Of a stretch of 64,000 nt of DNA, positions 1-8,355 are shown piece by piece. Within the stretch, counting starts at the first letter, position 1; every line of letters starts with the position of its first letter. The notes beneath the pieces are model-generated. The model saw nothing but the letters and a program-made list of their open reading frames with translations, was not told the origin of the DNA and did not search any database. Made by a program: the position numbers and the translations under genes. The DNA is taken from the NCBI GenBank assembly GCA_910584875.1, contig CAJUDA010000012.1, positions 21,739-85,738 of the forward strand, in the 5' to 3' direction. This stretch comes from an uncultured Eubacterium sp. Lineage in GTDB: Bacteria > Bacillota > Clostridia > Lachnospirales > Lachnospiraceae.

Positions 1-174
1 AGGGATCCTGGTCAACGGAAACGGCGCGATCCGTTCAAACTCTGCCACAGAGATCTTCGCCGTATTTACGCGCAGTCCGCATTTCCTTTTTTCGTTCATG
101 GATGCGAGGTACGCCTCATATTCGTCTCCCAGGATCCGCTTCATTTCTTCACAAAATTTTACTGGTAATTCCAT
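1..174 (-). CDS. RsmF/NOL1-NOP2-sun family rRNA cytosine-C5 methyltransferase, N-terminal fragment (runs off the window)
   Basis: Only the first 58 codons are present; the gene continues past the left edge. The translated start MELPVKFCEEMKRILG, followed by the KCGLRVNTAKIS stretch and the PFPLTRIP turn, matches the N-terminal region of RsmF/RsmB-type SAM-dependent methyltransferases, which make 5-methylcytosine in 16S rRNA. The catalytic domain is outside the window, so no catalytic cysteines can be checked. The ATG at 174 is preceded by AAAGGA at a good distance. The gene follows cdd after 53 bp on the same strand and is probably in its operon. Family assignment is from recognition of the N-terminal sequence alone. 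Confidence 0.7.
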   Translation of the reverse strand, partial: MELPVKFCEEMKRILGDEYEAYLASMNEKRKCGLRVNTAKISVAEFERIAPFPLTRIP

Positions 175-227
175 AGTTATCCTTTCTCATCCCCGGCATT
201 GTACCAGCCCGGCAGCACACAGATAGG

Positions 228-617
228 CTACAGGGAAAACCGGAAGGGAAGCAGTTCCCCCAGCGTTTTCCGAATATATTCCGTCCCGCTTTTCGCCATA
301 ATGATCTCAAATTTATCGGGATCGCAGAACTCAGCCATAACCTGGAGACAGACGCCGCAAGGCGACAGATCTGTCAGCCCCTCCCGGGGACCGCCGAGGA
401 TGGCGATCCGGCGGAATTCTCTCTTTCCTTCGCTGACTGCTTTGAAAAAAGCAGTGCGTTCTGCACAGTTCGTCGGGGTATACGATGCATTCTCGATATT
501 GCATCCTGTATATACCGTCCCATCCCCACACTCCAGTGCCGCTCCCACCATAAAGCCGGAATACGGCGCATACGCATACTCTCTTGCCTCCATTGCCTTC
601 TGTATCAGTGTTTCCAT
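228..617 (-). CDS. cdd: Cytidine deaminase
   Basis: A small homotetramer-type cytidine deaminase (pyrimidine salvage, cytidine/deoxycytidine to uridine/deoxyuridine, cytosolic). The protein of about 129 residues has the normal family length. It shows the zinc site: NCAERTAFF, giving the Cys ligand and the proton-shuttling Glu, then SPCGVC with the other two Cys ligands. The YAPYSGFMVGAAL segment near the N-terminus is the substrate-binding region. Three starts are possible (GTG 626, ATG 623, ATG 617). I chose 617 because GGAG lies eight bases ahead of it; the ATG at 623 overlaps the upstream stop as TGATG, so translational coupling is also possible. It sits directly downstream of the 840-residue membrane protein gene. 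Confidence 0.93.
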   Translation of the reverse strand: METLIQKAMEAREYAYAPYSGFMVGAALECGDGTVYTGCNIENASYTPTNCAERTAFFKAVSEGKREFRRIAILGGPREGLTDLSPCGVCLQVMAEFCDPDKFEIIMAKSGTEYIRKTLGELLPFRFSL

Positions 618-622
618 ATCCA

Positions 623-3145
623 TCACTCCATATAGCTGACAAACTGGTTGCCCGCATTTTTGAATATACGCTCATACTCCGAGCGGTTCACCGTCGCTTC
701 CCTGCCGGTCTCCGGGTTGTACAGATACAGCTGCGTCGTCGTATATCCTCCGATGACCACTGCTTTGTCTGCCGCTGTCATCGCGATCACCGGTTTGTTA
801 TTGCTGACAAAATACAATACCTGTTCCAGTGTACAGCCCTTTAAGTTTACCGGTCTTGTCATATATTTCGCCAGCATCTCATAAACCGGAATATTCTTTT
901 TCGTCAATTCCCTGGCATCTGCATTGATATGCTTCTGCTTCAGCACCATATAGGCACATGCCGCCAGATTGGAGACGCCGTCCCCTTTTTCCCTGATCTC
1001 CAGGCCGCCGATGCTGTTCTGGAGGAAGCTGCCGCTCCTCTCCCACACGACCTGGTGCGCACTGCTGACCACTACGCCCATCTGCCTGTCCGCCTCCTGG
1101 ATTGCCTGCCGTGCGCTCTCGTAGGACTCCGTGATCTTACCCAGGGCATATACATAATATTTTATGACACCCGGCTGTTCAAGACGGACAAACCGCTGTG
1201 TCGTCATCAGGGAACCGGGACCCGGTACACTGCCCGGTTTCTCTGCCATCTCAAATGCCGCCGGCATCTGGATATACCACTCCGTCAGGGACCGGTCTGT
1301 CACCCTTGATGTGTAACGGAACTTGGATGCTTTCGTCTGGGACTGGTTCGATATGCTGTTTTCCGCGGACTTTTCATATCTGCCGCTGCCGTTCTTTTTA
1401 CACAGGGTAATGTTGATCACATTGCCATTTGCCCGGATCCCCTGGATATATCTGCCTTTCCAGTCAAATTCTTTCACGGTCGTTCCTTTGGTATCTGCAA
1501 TAAATAATTTGTAGCAGGGAACTACTTTACTGCCGTCCACACTGCGCCCGATATCCCTTTTCTTCACAAATCCATACACCACATTCTCATCGATTACGCC
1601 AAGGAGACGGATACAGGACTTTTCGTCCGGACGGTAGATCACTGCTTTTTCATCAGTCTCCAGATTGTAGAGGGTAATACTCTCGCCATATCCGCTGGAA
1701 CGGGAGGAGGACCAGGCATAGCAGTTTGCTTTTTCCATGATCATAAAGGAATTACCCTTAATGTTTTCCACCAGCTTTTCCAGACGTTTGGCAGATATGT
1801 TGTAGGCATACGCCGTATTCGCCACAGTAAAATAATAAATCCCCCGTGAGCTCACATAACCATATTCCTCAAAGTCCTCTTTTAACTGCTGGTATGTGGT
1901 GCTGCTCGGCATATATACCAGCTCCCTGAGCTCTCCTTCAGCAGTGTACTCATACAGTACGACCGCCACATCTCCCTCATATTCTCCTCTGGGGAAGTAC
2001 CCATAAGCACAGAAATACAGATTGCCTTCCTCATCTACTTTCAGAAGCCTTATGGCGTGTTCATCATAAGCACGACAGGCATGGGACGCTTTGTCGCTGA
2101 ACATGGAATACAGCTTCATAATACGGTTCGCTTTCATATCATAACGGTAAAGCTCTCCACCCCGTGCAAAATACATGATGTTTTCACTTTTGTTCGTGAA
2201 AATCCTGTTTTTGTAATCATTCGTGATCCCCAGCTTAAACTGACTGGTCTGGACGCTTGTCAGCCCGGGGTCAAAAACAGCCTCCATCGTACGCTCAAAA
2301 TTTAGGAGATAATCCGCCCCGCTGGCATGTCTCACCCGGTAAAATTCTTTGATATGATACGTCTCCTGTCCGGAATCTGTATTTGCCTTCACAAAATAAT
2401 TATACTGGATGCACGCCGTCTCCATATTGTATTCTTTAACGGTAACCAGCTCGTCCGAGATCACATCGGGAGACAGGTTGCCCCATGTGACAAGATCGGT
2501 ATTGGATGTAATGTCAACCGATGCCAGTGAGGTGTTGCGGTTGGTGCTGTTTGGCTCCAGATTCCTGCCGAGCTCCTCCGCCTTACTTTTTATAAAAGTA
2601 TTTTTATGAAATCTCTTAACAAATTTCATCTTTTCTGCCAGATGGGAATCATCCAGATAATATTTGATCCGGGTATAATAATGGATCTCGCGTCCCTGGT
2701 CTGAGGTTCCGGTCAGGTCAAGAATATACTCCATGCTTGTCTTGAACCCATAGTTAAACGTCAGCTCGACACTCTTCTGGTCCGGTGCGAGGGCATTGGA
2801 CTCACCTGTCTCATAGATCTCCCCTGTTTCTTTATCTAAGATCTGATACTGGAGACTTGTGAGATACGAAGAAGACTGTTCCAGATATACCGTAAGCTTC
2901 TTGTCCTGATCCAGAGGAGTCATAGATTCACGGATAATATCTGCTTCCATCGGCGCACTGTATCCATACAGGGGATTTATTTTCTGCCCCTGTGTACCGA
3001 GCCGGATATGCGGATATGTTTCTGTCCCCAGTTCTACCCGTTTCCCATCGTCATTAATATTTGTCTCCATCTGTTTACCGAAGAAAAAAAGAGCTCCCGC
3101 AAAAATAAAAAATAATGCCACTGTTTTATATATAAATTTAACCAT
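623..3145 (-). CDS. Membrane-anchored extracytoplasmic protein with degenerate C39-like domain, function unknown
   Basis: An 840-residue protein with a single N-terminal membrane helix (about residues 5-22, FIYKTVALFFIFAGALFFFG) and a large predicted extracytoplasmic part. The middle region (about 310-560) is full of short Y/F-rich strands such as NIMYFARGGELYRYD and reads like a beta-propeller or WD-like repeat. The last 130 residues resemble the C39 peptidase fold: a Cys near 730 in AACAYMVL, then KPVIAMTAADKAVVIGGY and LYLYNPETG. The expected catalytic His is Lys (about 794), the Asp of the usual YDP is Asn, and the oxyanion Gln before the Cys is absent, so the domain is probably not a protease. 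I do not recognise a named family. It is the first gene of a likely operon with cdd, with AGGAGAGG ahead of the ATG. Confidence 0.85.
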   Translation of the reverse strand: MVKFIYKTVALFFIFAGALFFFGKQMETNINDDGKRVELGTETYPHIRLGTQGQKINPLYGYSAPMEADIIRESMTPLDQDKKLTVYLEQSSSYLTSLQYQILDKETGEIYETGESNALAPDQKSVELTFNYGFKTSMEYILDLTGTSDQGREIHYYTRIKYYLDDSHLAEKMKFVKRFHKNTFIKSKAEELGRNLEPNSTNRNTSLASVDITSNTDLVTWGNLSPDVISDELVTVKEYNMETACIQYNYFVKANTDSGQETYHIKEFYRVRHASGADYLLNFERTMEAVFDPGLTSVQTSQFKLGITNDYKNRIFTNKSENIMYFARGGELYRYDMKANRIMKLYSMFSDKASHACRAYDEHAIRLLKVDEEGNLYFCAYGYFPRGEYEGDVAVVLYEYTAEGELRELVYMPSSTTYQQLKEDFEEYGYVSSRGIYYFTVANTAYAYNISAKRLEKLVENIKGNSFMIMEKANCYAWSSSRSSGYGESITLYNLETDEKAVIYRPDEKSCIRLLGVIDENVVYGFVKKRDIGRSVDGSKVVPCYKLFIADTKGTTVKEFDWKGRYIQGIRANGNVINITLCKKNGSGRYEKSAENSISNQSQTKASKFRYTSRVTDRSLTEWYIQMPAAFEMAEKPGSVPGPGSLMTTQRFVRLEQPGVIKYYVYALGKITESYESARQAIQEADRQMGVVVSSAHQVVWERSGSFLQNSIGGLEIREKGDGVSNLAACAYMVLKQKHINADARELTKKNIPVYEMLAKYMTRPVNLKGCTLEQVLYFVSNNKPVIAMTAADKAVVIGGYTTTQLYLYNPETGREATVNRSEYERIFKNAGNQFVSYME

Positions 3146-3192
3146 TGTGATTCCTCTCCTAAATTTACGCTATGAAATGATACCTATAGAAC

Positions 3193-3221
3193 ATTGTAAC
3201 GGCTATCCCGTAAAAGTGCAA
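3193..3221 (-). promoter_or_regulatory. Sigma-A type promoter for the 840-residue protein/cdd operon
   Basis: On the minus strand TTGCAC (3216-3221) and TACAAT (3193-3198) are separated by exactly 17 bases, about 50 bases ahead of the ATG at 3145. The match is by eye to the vegetative consensus. Confidence 0.55.
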
Positions 3222-3283
3222 GATATACACACAAATTTTTTCGTTTCATATATTAAAGATAAGAAATTTTCTGGGAGATTGAT

Positions 3284-3682
3284 ATGAATTACTACGACAA
3301 TCCGGATTTCCTCTTCTCCTTTGAACAGGCCGCCATGCCCACGCTGGCTCCGGCGCCGGGCAGTACCCGGCTATGGGAAATGGAAGAGGACAATTCCTAT
3401 CTCAAATATCTCTACCCGCAGATCACGCGGCAGATCAGTGAATTTGTAGAGGAGCAGTGCGACCAGATGGAATACGAAGGCAGTCTTATGTTTGACGTCT
3501 ATCCGGATAAAACAGCGCTGCAGATCACTGCTGCCGGCATCGAACGGGACTTCAGAAACAAATACCCCGATGCCTATCCGGAAGAGGGAACTCTCCTGCG
3601 GGATATGATCGAGGTAGTCTATTTTCATGAGATCATGTACCGGCGCAGCCGGTACCGCAATCACAAACGACTTTATTTATAA
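3284..3682 (+). CDS. Conserved hypothetical protein, 132 residues
   Basis: I do not recognise this protein as a named family. It is soluble, with no signal or membrane helix, and is rich in acidic and aromatic residues. After a short, probably unstructured Pro/Ala segment (PTLAPAPGS) it reads as a compact alpha/beta domain: YLKYLYPQITRQISEFVEEQCDQMEYEGS, then a long helix IERDFRNKYPD and the basic tail YRRSRYRNHKRLYL. The ATG at 3284 has GGGAG upstream. It stands alone on the plus strand, divergent from the membrane protein gene and convergent with the GGDEF/EAL gene, whose 3' end it overlaps by 10 bp. Real-gene status rests on the ribosome binding site, protein-like composition and a fit between flanking genes. 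Confidence 0.7.
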   Translation: MNYYDNPDFLFSFEQAAMPTLAPAPGSTRLWEMEEDNSYLKYLYPQITRQISEFVEEQCDQMEYEGSLMFDVYPDKTALQITAAGIERDFRNKYPDAYPEEGTLLRDMIEVVYFHEIMYRRSRYRNHKRLYL

Positions 3683-5151
3683 GCGCCAAAAGCTAATTTT
3701 TCAAACTCCGGTACAGGCATTGGTCTGGCAAACACATAACCCTGGATCAGATCGCATTTCATCTGTTTCAGAAATTCTACCTGGTTCCGTTCCTCCACGC
3801 CTTCGGATATCGTATGCAGATCCAGTGCCTGTGCCAGCTGGATAACACTCTGGATGACATTTTTACCGCGTTCATTGTCCTCCTCCCTGTCATTGGCAAA
3901 AAAGACCCGGTCCAGTTTGAGCGCGTCAACCTGTACATCCTTTAACACATTGAGCGACGAAAATCCACTGCCAAAATCATCGATCGAACACGAAAGCCCC
4001 ACGTTATGTATCCTGCCCACCAGAGAATTGAGCTCCTCCATATCATTGTAAAACAGAGATTCCGTCAGCTCGATCTCTATGGATTTCGGCGGCACGTCGT
4101 ATCTCTCCAGGATCTCTTCATAGGCGCGGAAAAAATCCGGGACATTGAAATGGCTCCGTGACAGATTGACCGAGATCGGTATCGTCCGCCATCCCTCCCT
4201 CTGCCATCTCTCAACCATCCGGCAGACTTCCTCAAACATATAAAGATCAATATCCACAACAAAACCATTGCTCTCAAACAAAGGGATAAATTCATCCGGA
4301 TAGATCATCCCCTCTTCCGGGTCCACCCAGCGCACCAGCGCCTCTGCACCGGCGATGGTCTCTCCCTCAAGTTCGTACTTGGGCTGCAGATACGGGATAA
4401 AATCCCCCCGCCCCAGCGAATCATGCATCTTCATCTCCAGCTCCTTTTCCCTGCCGAGCCGGAGCTTGTCCTTCTCATCATATATTCCCATAGGCACCCG
4501 GTAGCCCGGTGCGATCTTCTTCCTTGCCATATTGGCATGCTCCAGCATTGTACTTACCTCAATGCTCTTGTCACTGATGACATAAACGCCAAAATAGAGG
4601 GTGATCCCGTAACGATTGCCGTTTTCGTCCGTGAGCTCTTCCATCTGCCGGCTGATCCTCTCCAGCCTCTCATCCAGCTTGGGCAGGGAATGATACCGCA
4701 TCAGAATGCCGAAATTGTCTGCCATGATACGTCCTGATACCTCATCCCAGCGCAGCTCTGCATCCACGATCGAGTGGATCTCATGCAGGATCCGGTCTCC
4801 CACAGAGTTACCATAGGTTTCATTGATCAGTTTAAAACGGTCAATATTGGCATAGACCAGGACATAACTGGCATCACTGCGGAGCATTTTTTTTGCCACC
4901 CGCTCAAATTCTTTTTTATCCTTTCCACCCGTCACATCGTCCTGTCCAAAATGTTTATACAGCAGCTGATATTTCACGGCAACCATCAATACAAGAAATC
5001 CCGTCGTCAGTATCACAAGAAACGCCTTTGTCACGCTTCCCTCAAAACGGTCGAGCGTCCATATCATAAAAAGAAACAGTACAACAGCGGTAGCCAGATC
5101 CCAGATCAGGGCTCCCCGGAAGCTCTTTAACCGGACCAATACTTGTTTCAA
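3673..5151 (-). CDS. Membrane-bound cyclic-di-GMP phosphodiesterase (degenerate GGDEF plus intact EAL)
   Basis: A 492-residue signalling protein: two N-terminal membrane helices (about 14-32 and 42-60), a GGDEF-fold domain (about 75-225) and an EAL domain (about 236-485). In the GGDEF domain the signature is replaced by MADNF (144-148), so both Gly and the catalytic Glu are gone and cyclase activity is not expected. The EAL domain keeps the usual catalytic set: EALVRW (270-275), the Asn of VNLS, Glu of ELTES, the DD pair of IDDFGSG, the Lys of LKLDR, the Glu of SEGVEE and the Gln of QGYVFARP. It therefore most likely hydrolyses c-di-GMP at the membrane, with the dead GGDEF domain perhaps sensing GTP. 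It is a single gene, 79 bp downstream of the lipoprotein gene. Confidence 0.92.
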   Translation of the reverse strand: MKQVLVRLKSFRGALIWDLATAVVLFLFMIWTLDRFEGSVTKAFLVILTTGFLVLMVAVKYQLLYKHFGQDDVTGGKDKKEFERVAKKMLRSDASYVLVYANIDRFKLINETYGNSVGDRILHEIHSIVDAELRWDEVSGRIMADNFGILMRYHSLPKLDERLERISRQMEELTDENGNRYGITLYFGVYVISDKSIEVSTMLEHANMARKKIAPGYRVPMGIYDEKDKLRLGREKELEMKMHDSLGRGDFIPYLQPKYELEGETIAGAEALVRWVDPEEGMIYPDEFIPLFESNGFVVDIDLYMFEEVCRMVERWQREGWRTIPISVNLSRSHFNVPDFFRAYEEILERYDVPPKSIEIELTESLFYNDMEELNSLVGRIHNVGLSCSIDDFGSGFSSLNVLKDVQVDALKLDRVFFANDREEDNERGKNVIQSVIQLAQALDLHTISEGVEERNQVEFLKQMKCDLIQGYVFARPMPVPEFEKLAFGAYK

Positions 5152-5230
5152 TGCCGCATTCCTCCTAATTCTTCGTAGTGAAATAAATTATAGTATGTTT
5201 AGGGAGAAAATACAAGCCTGTTTTATCTGC

Positions 5231-5650
5231 TTATACATCAAATTTTACTTCTTTATCACTCTTCTGTGTTTTTATAACGATATAGGGATAGCTTGCCTTC
5301 TGGCTGACCACCTCGTCTTCTCCCGGACCGTTCAGGCTGGTCTCCAGGCAGAGAGTATTTCCTTTTTCATAAAGCCCCACCACTTTGATATTAAATCCTC
5401 CGCTCGCCTGCTCTCCATACCCTACAGCAAGGTACAGATATTCCGCCTCCTGATACGTCATCTGAAACGCATTGATCTTCTTCGTGTCCACTTCCTTCCG
5501 GAAATCCTCAGGAATATCTGACGTGGGAACGACCGTATAATCCCAGTCCTTTCCCTTTTCCCCTCCCTCTTTCACAGTCTCACAGCCGGTGAGGCAAAAG
5601 AAAAGAAAGAATGATAATACAGCACTCAATACAACCCTTTTCAAACTCAT
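5231..5650 (-). CDS. Lipoprotein with PrcB C-terminal-like domain
   Basis: A predicted lipoprotein of 139 residues. The ATG at 5650 is chosen because AGGAGG lies eight bases upstream; the longer open frame reaching 5680 would put this Shine-Dalgarno inside the gene. From this start the protein begins with a basic n-region, a hydrophobic stretch and the lipobox LTGC, so it should be lipid-anchored outside the membrane. The mature part contains SGGFNIKVVGLYEKGNTLCLE, VVSQKASYPYIVIKT and a short basic end, which resembles the C-terminal domain of the PrcB family, a partner of the PrtP protease in some spirochaetes. The domain link is my recognition; the role here is unknown. It lies 71 bp downstream of the S1-domain gene. 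Confidence 0.75.
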   Translation of the reverse strand: MSLKRVVLSAVLSFFLFFCLTGCETVKEGGEKGKDWDYTVVPTSDIPEDFRKEVDTKKINAFQMTYQEAEYLYLAVGYGEQASGGFNIKVVGLYEKGNTLCLETSLNGPGEDEVVSQKASYPYIVIKTQKSDKEVKFDV

Positions 5651-5721
5651 AAGAAGTTCCTCCTGTTTGCTCATTATCATTCTATTCCAGAAATATTCAA
5701 TTTATCACCAGAGGCATTCCG

Positions 5722-6657
5722 TTAATCATCCAGCTTTATCCCGGCAAGCAGTCCGGCAAGGGAAGTCGTCGCCTCTTCTTCATCGTGGTATTCCAGGTCA
5801 GTCCCCTTACCGTCCATATCATCACCGCCCACCTCCGGTGCAATATCCTCTGCCTCTTTCATGCTCAGGCGGATCCTGCCCTCATTGACTTCCAGCACTT
5901 TTACTTTGACCCTCTGTCCCAGCTTCACTACCTCGTTCGGAGAGTGCAGAAATTTATTGCAGATCTGGGAAATGTGCACCAGCCCTGTCAGTCCATTCCC
6001 GATATCGACAAACACTCCGTAAGATTCAATCCGCTGGATCTCTCCTTCTGTGACAAACCCTTTCTGCAGAGCATCCAGTTTCCTTTCCTGTTCCTTTGCC
6101 GCTCTCTCCCGCGCCACTTCCTTTGCCGAAAGCACCAGCCTGCGCTTCTCCGGATCAGCCGTGATCACGACAACCTCCAGTGTCTCCCCCACAAACGAAT
6201 CTACATCTTCCACATATTCGAGCGACAGCTGCGACGCCGGGATAAATCCCCGTATCCCCTCGAGAAAAGCGACTACGCCGGCATTGACGCTGGTCAGTAC
6301 CTTTACGGTAAAGACCGTCTTATCCTCCAGCGCTTGCTGCAGCTTCTTCCAGCTCTCTTCCTCTTTCGCCTCTTTCAGGGAAAGCAGGACTCTGCCCTGC
6401 CCGTCGTCCGGATCCAGTACCACTGCCGCCACACTGTCACCAGTCTGGATCTCATCCATCGCATGAAAGGAAGGATCCTCACTGTATTCCCCTGCCGGGA
6501 TCACACCCTGTGAAAAAGAATTCAGATCCACCAGGATCTCCTCCTCTTCCACGCTGACCACCGTGCCGGTTATGCGGTCCCCTTCACGAAAACGGCGGAA
6601 ACTCGCATTAATTTCTTCTTCAAAATCCTTCATTGTCTCTTCCATTGTTTCACTCAT
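5722..6657 (-). CDS. S1 RNA-binding domain protein (short ribosomal protein S1 homologue)
   Basis: A 311-residue protein built of three S1 (OB-fold) RNA-binding domains at about 25-95, 112-180 and 198-268. The first two are divergent (GDRITGTVVSVEEEEILVDL; FIPASQLSLEYVED). The third is typical: VTEGEIQRIESYGVFVDIGNGLTGLVHISQI followed by VKVLEVNEGRIRLSMK (quoted in pieces). The C-terminal 40 residues are acidic and probably disordered. Clostridia carry such reduced S1-like proteins (RpsA/YpfD relatives), thought to help translation or RNA stability. It ends the metG-yaaA-tatD-rsmA gene run, 28 bp after rsmA, and may be co-transcribed with it. Function in initiation is inferred, not seen. Confidence 0.88.
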   Translation of the reverse strand: MSETMEETMKDFEEEINASFRRFREGDRITGTVVSVEEEEILVDLNSFSQGVIPAGEYSEDPSFHAMDEIQTGDSVAAVVLDPDDGQGRVLLSLKEAKEEESWKKLQQALEDKTVFTVKVLTSVNAGVVAFLEGIRGFIPASQLSLEYVEDVDSFVGETLEVVVITADPEKRRLVLSAKEVARERAAKEQERKLDALQKGFVTEGEIQRIESYGVFVDIGNGLTGLVHISQICNKFLHSPNEVVKLGQRVKVKVLEVNEGRIRLSMKEAEDIAPEVGGDDMDGKGTDLEYHDEEEATTSLAGLLAGIKLDD

Positions 6658-6685
6658 TCCTTCCTTCTTTTCGTCTTTTTATGCC

Positions 6686-7549
6686 TCAACGGCGCGCCAG
6701 CTCATCTGCCAGGGCAGCAAACTGCTCAAGCCCCAGTCTCTCGCCGCGGATCGCCGGATCAAGCCCCACTGCCTGGATCGCCTGCCGGATCTCTTCCTTT
6801 GAGAAGTCCAGCCCGCTGCTATTCGTCAGACCATTCTGCAGAGTCTTCCGCCGCTGGTTAAACGAGGCACGGATCAGCCGGAACATCAGCTTCTCATCCT
6901 TTACCGCCACCGGAGTCCGGCTCAGGCAGTCCAGGCGGATCACCGCGCTTCCCACCGCCGGACGCGGCATAAAACAATTCGGCGGGACATTCGCCGCCAG
7001 ATACGGCCAGGCATAATACTGCACGGCAAGCGACAGCGCACCGTACTCCTTTGTTCCCGGCTGCGCCTGCATCCGTTCCGCCACTTCCTTCTGCACCATA
7101 ACTGTCACATTCGCCAGCGGGACATGGCTCTCAAAAAGCTCCATAATGATCGGGGTCGTGATATAATAAGGCAGATTTGCCACCACCTTGACAGGTCTGC
7201 CGCCATTATACCGGTCTGCGATCCCCTGAATATCCTGCTTCAGTATATCGCCATGAATGATCTCAATATTATCATAACCGGAAAGTGTTTCCTGTAAGAT
7301 CGGTATCAGCTTGGGATCGATCTCTACTGCCAGCACCTTTCCCGCACGCTCGCAAAGGTACTGGGTCAGCGTACCGATACCGGGACCGATCTCCAGCACA
7401 AAATCCTCTTTTCCGATTCCGGCAGCTTCTATGATCTTGTCCAGTACATGGGGATCGATCAGGAAATTCTGCCCGAATTTCTTCCTAAAATGAAAATCAT
7501 GTCTCTGCAGAACCTGTATCGTCTCCTGCGGATTTGCCAGTTTCGCCAA
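6686..7549 (-). CDS. rsmA: 16S rRNA (adenine1518-N6/adenine1519-N6)-dimethyltransferase
   Basis: KsgA/RsmA dimethylates two adjacent adenines near the 3' end of 16S rRNA using SAM. The Rossmann motifs are present: FGQNFLID, then LEIGPGIGTLT, VEIDPKL, GDILK and the NLPYYITTPI catalytic motif, followed by VQKEVAERM and the helical C-terminal domain with FNQRRKTL. I place the start at a TTG (7547-7549): it has AGGAAG at correct spacing and gives a 287-residue protein that begins just ahead of the conserved region. The longer frame to 7603 would add 18 residues inside tatD. With the TTG start the gene overlaps the end of tatD by 53 bp, a sign of translational coupling. Confidence 0.93.
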   Translation of the reverse strand: MAKLANPQETIQVLQRHDFHFRKKFGQNFLIDPHVLDKIIEAAGIGKEDFVLEIGPGIGTLTQYLCERAGKVLAVEIDPKLIPILQETLSGYDNIEIIHGDILKQDIQGIADRYNGGRPVKVVANLPYYITTPIIMELFESHVPLANVTVMVQKEVAERMQAQPGTKEYGALSLAVQYYAWPYLAANVPPNCFMPRPAVGSAVIRLDCLSRTPVAVKDEKLMFRLIRASFNQRRKTLQNGLTNSSGLDFSKEEIRQAIQAVGLDPAIRGERLGLEQFAALADELARR

Positions 7550-8354
7550 AATTATCTTCCTTTCTGGAATGTCTTCCTGCCAGACCATACAGCCTCTCTG
7601 CATTCTCTGTCGTCGTGCGGATGACTTCCTGTACAGTCATCCCCTTTAATTCCGCCACCTTCGCCGCCACATGGATCAGGCGGGAGGAATCATTACGTGT
7701 TCCGCGGTCCGGTTCCGGCGCCATATAGGGGCAGTCTGTCTCTAGTACGATCTTCTGGATGGGAAGCTCTTCCACGGTACGTTTCAGTTTTTTTGCGTTT
7801 TTAAATGTGACAACACCGCCTACACCGATAAAAAACCCCATCTCTGCATATTCTTTTGCCATCTCAGGCGAATACGAATAACAATGGATAACGCCACCGC
7901 AGTCGTAGGCTTTTGTCTCTGTCAGGATCTGCATCGTCTCCTCTGCTGCCTCCCGGCTGTGGATGATAACAGGAAGTCCCGTCTCTTTTGCTGCTTCGAT
8001 CTGGCGCAGGAACCATCTGCGCTGGATCTCTGGCGACGGTTCCTGCCAGTGATAGTCCAGTCCGATCTCTCCGACTGCCACAACCTTTGGATGGGCTGCA
8101 TGTTCACAGATCCAGTCCATATCCTGCTCAGTAAGTCCTCCGGTCTCACTGGGATGCACCCCCAGTGCAGCATAGACAAATTCATATTTCTCCGCCAGTG
8201 CCAGTGCCATCCGGCAGGATGCAGGGTCTGCCCCCACATCTACTACCCTGCCCACGCCGTTTTCTGCCAGCGAGCAGAGAAGCCTGTCCCGGTCGCCGTC
8301 AAATACCGAGTCATCATAATGGGCATGGGTATCAAATATCAGTTCCTGATTCAT
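7497..8354 (-). CDS. tatD: TatD family metal-dependent deoxyribonuclease
   Basis: A 285-residue TIM-barrel hydrolase of the TatD/YcfH family, a cytosolic metal-dependent DNase implicated in DNA fragment degradation and repair. The metal ligands are visible: FDTHAHYDD at the N-terminus, GEIGLDYHW with the bridging Glu, VIIHSREA, IHCYSYS and the LETDCPYMAPEP end with its Asp. The barrel ends near ENAERLYGL; the last 25 residues (GRHSRKEDNFGE and on) are an extension read through the start region of rsmA and are probably dispensable. The start lies one base after the yaaA stop, with the ribosome binding site inside the yaaA end. It forms part of the common Firmicutes metG-tatD-rsmA cluster. Confidence 0.93.
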   Translation of the reverse strand: MNQELIFDTHAHYDDSVFDGDRDRLLCSLAENGVGRVVDVGADPASCRMALALAEKYEFVYAALGVHPSETGGLTEQDMDWICEHAAHPKVVAVGEIGLDYHWQEPSPEIQRRWFLRQIEAAKETGLPVIIHSREAAEETMQILTETKAYDCGGVIHCYSYSPEMAKEYAEMGFFIGVGGVVTFKNAKKLKRTVEELPIQKIVLETDCPYMAPEPDRGTRNDSSRLIHVAAKVAELKGMTVQEVIRTTTENAERLYGLAGRHSRKEDNFGETGKSAGDDTGSAET

Positions 8355-8355
8355 G

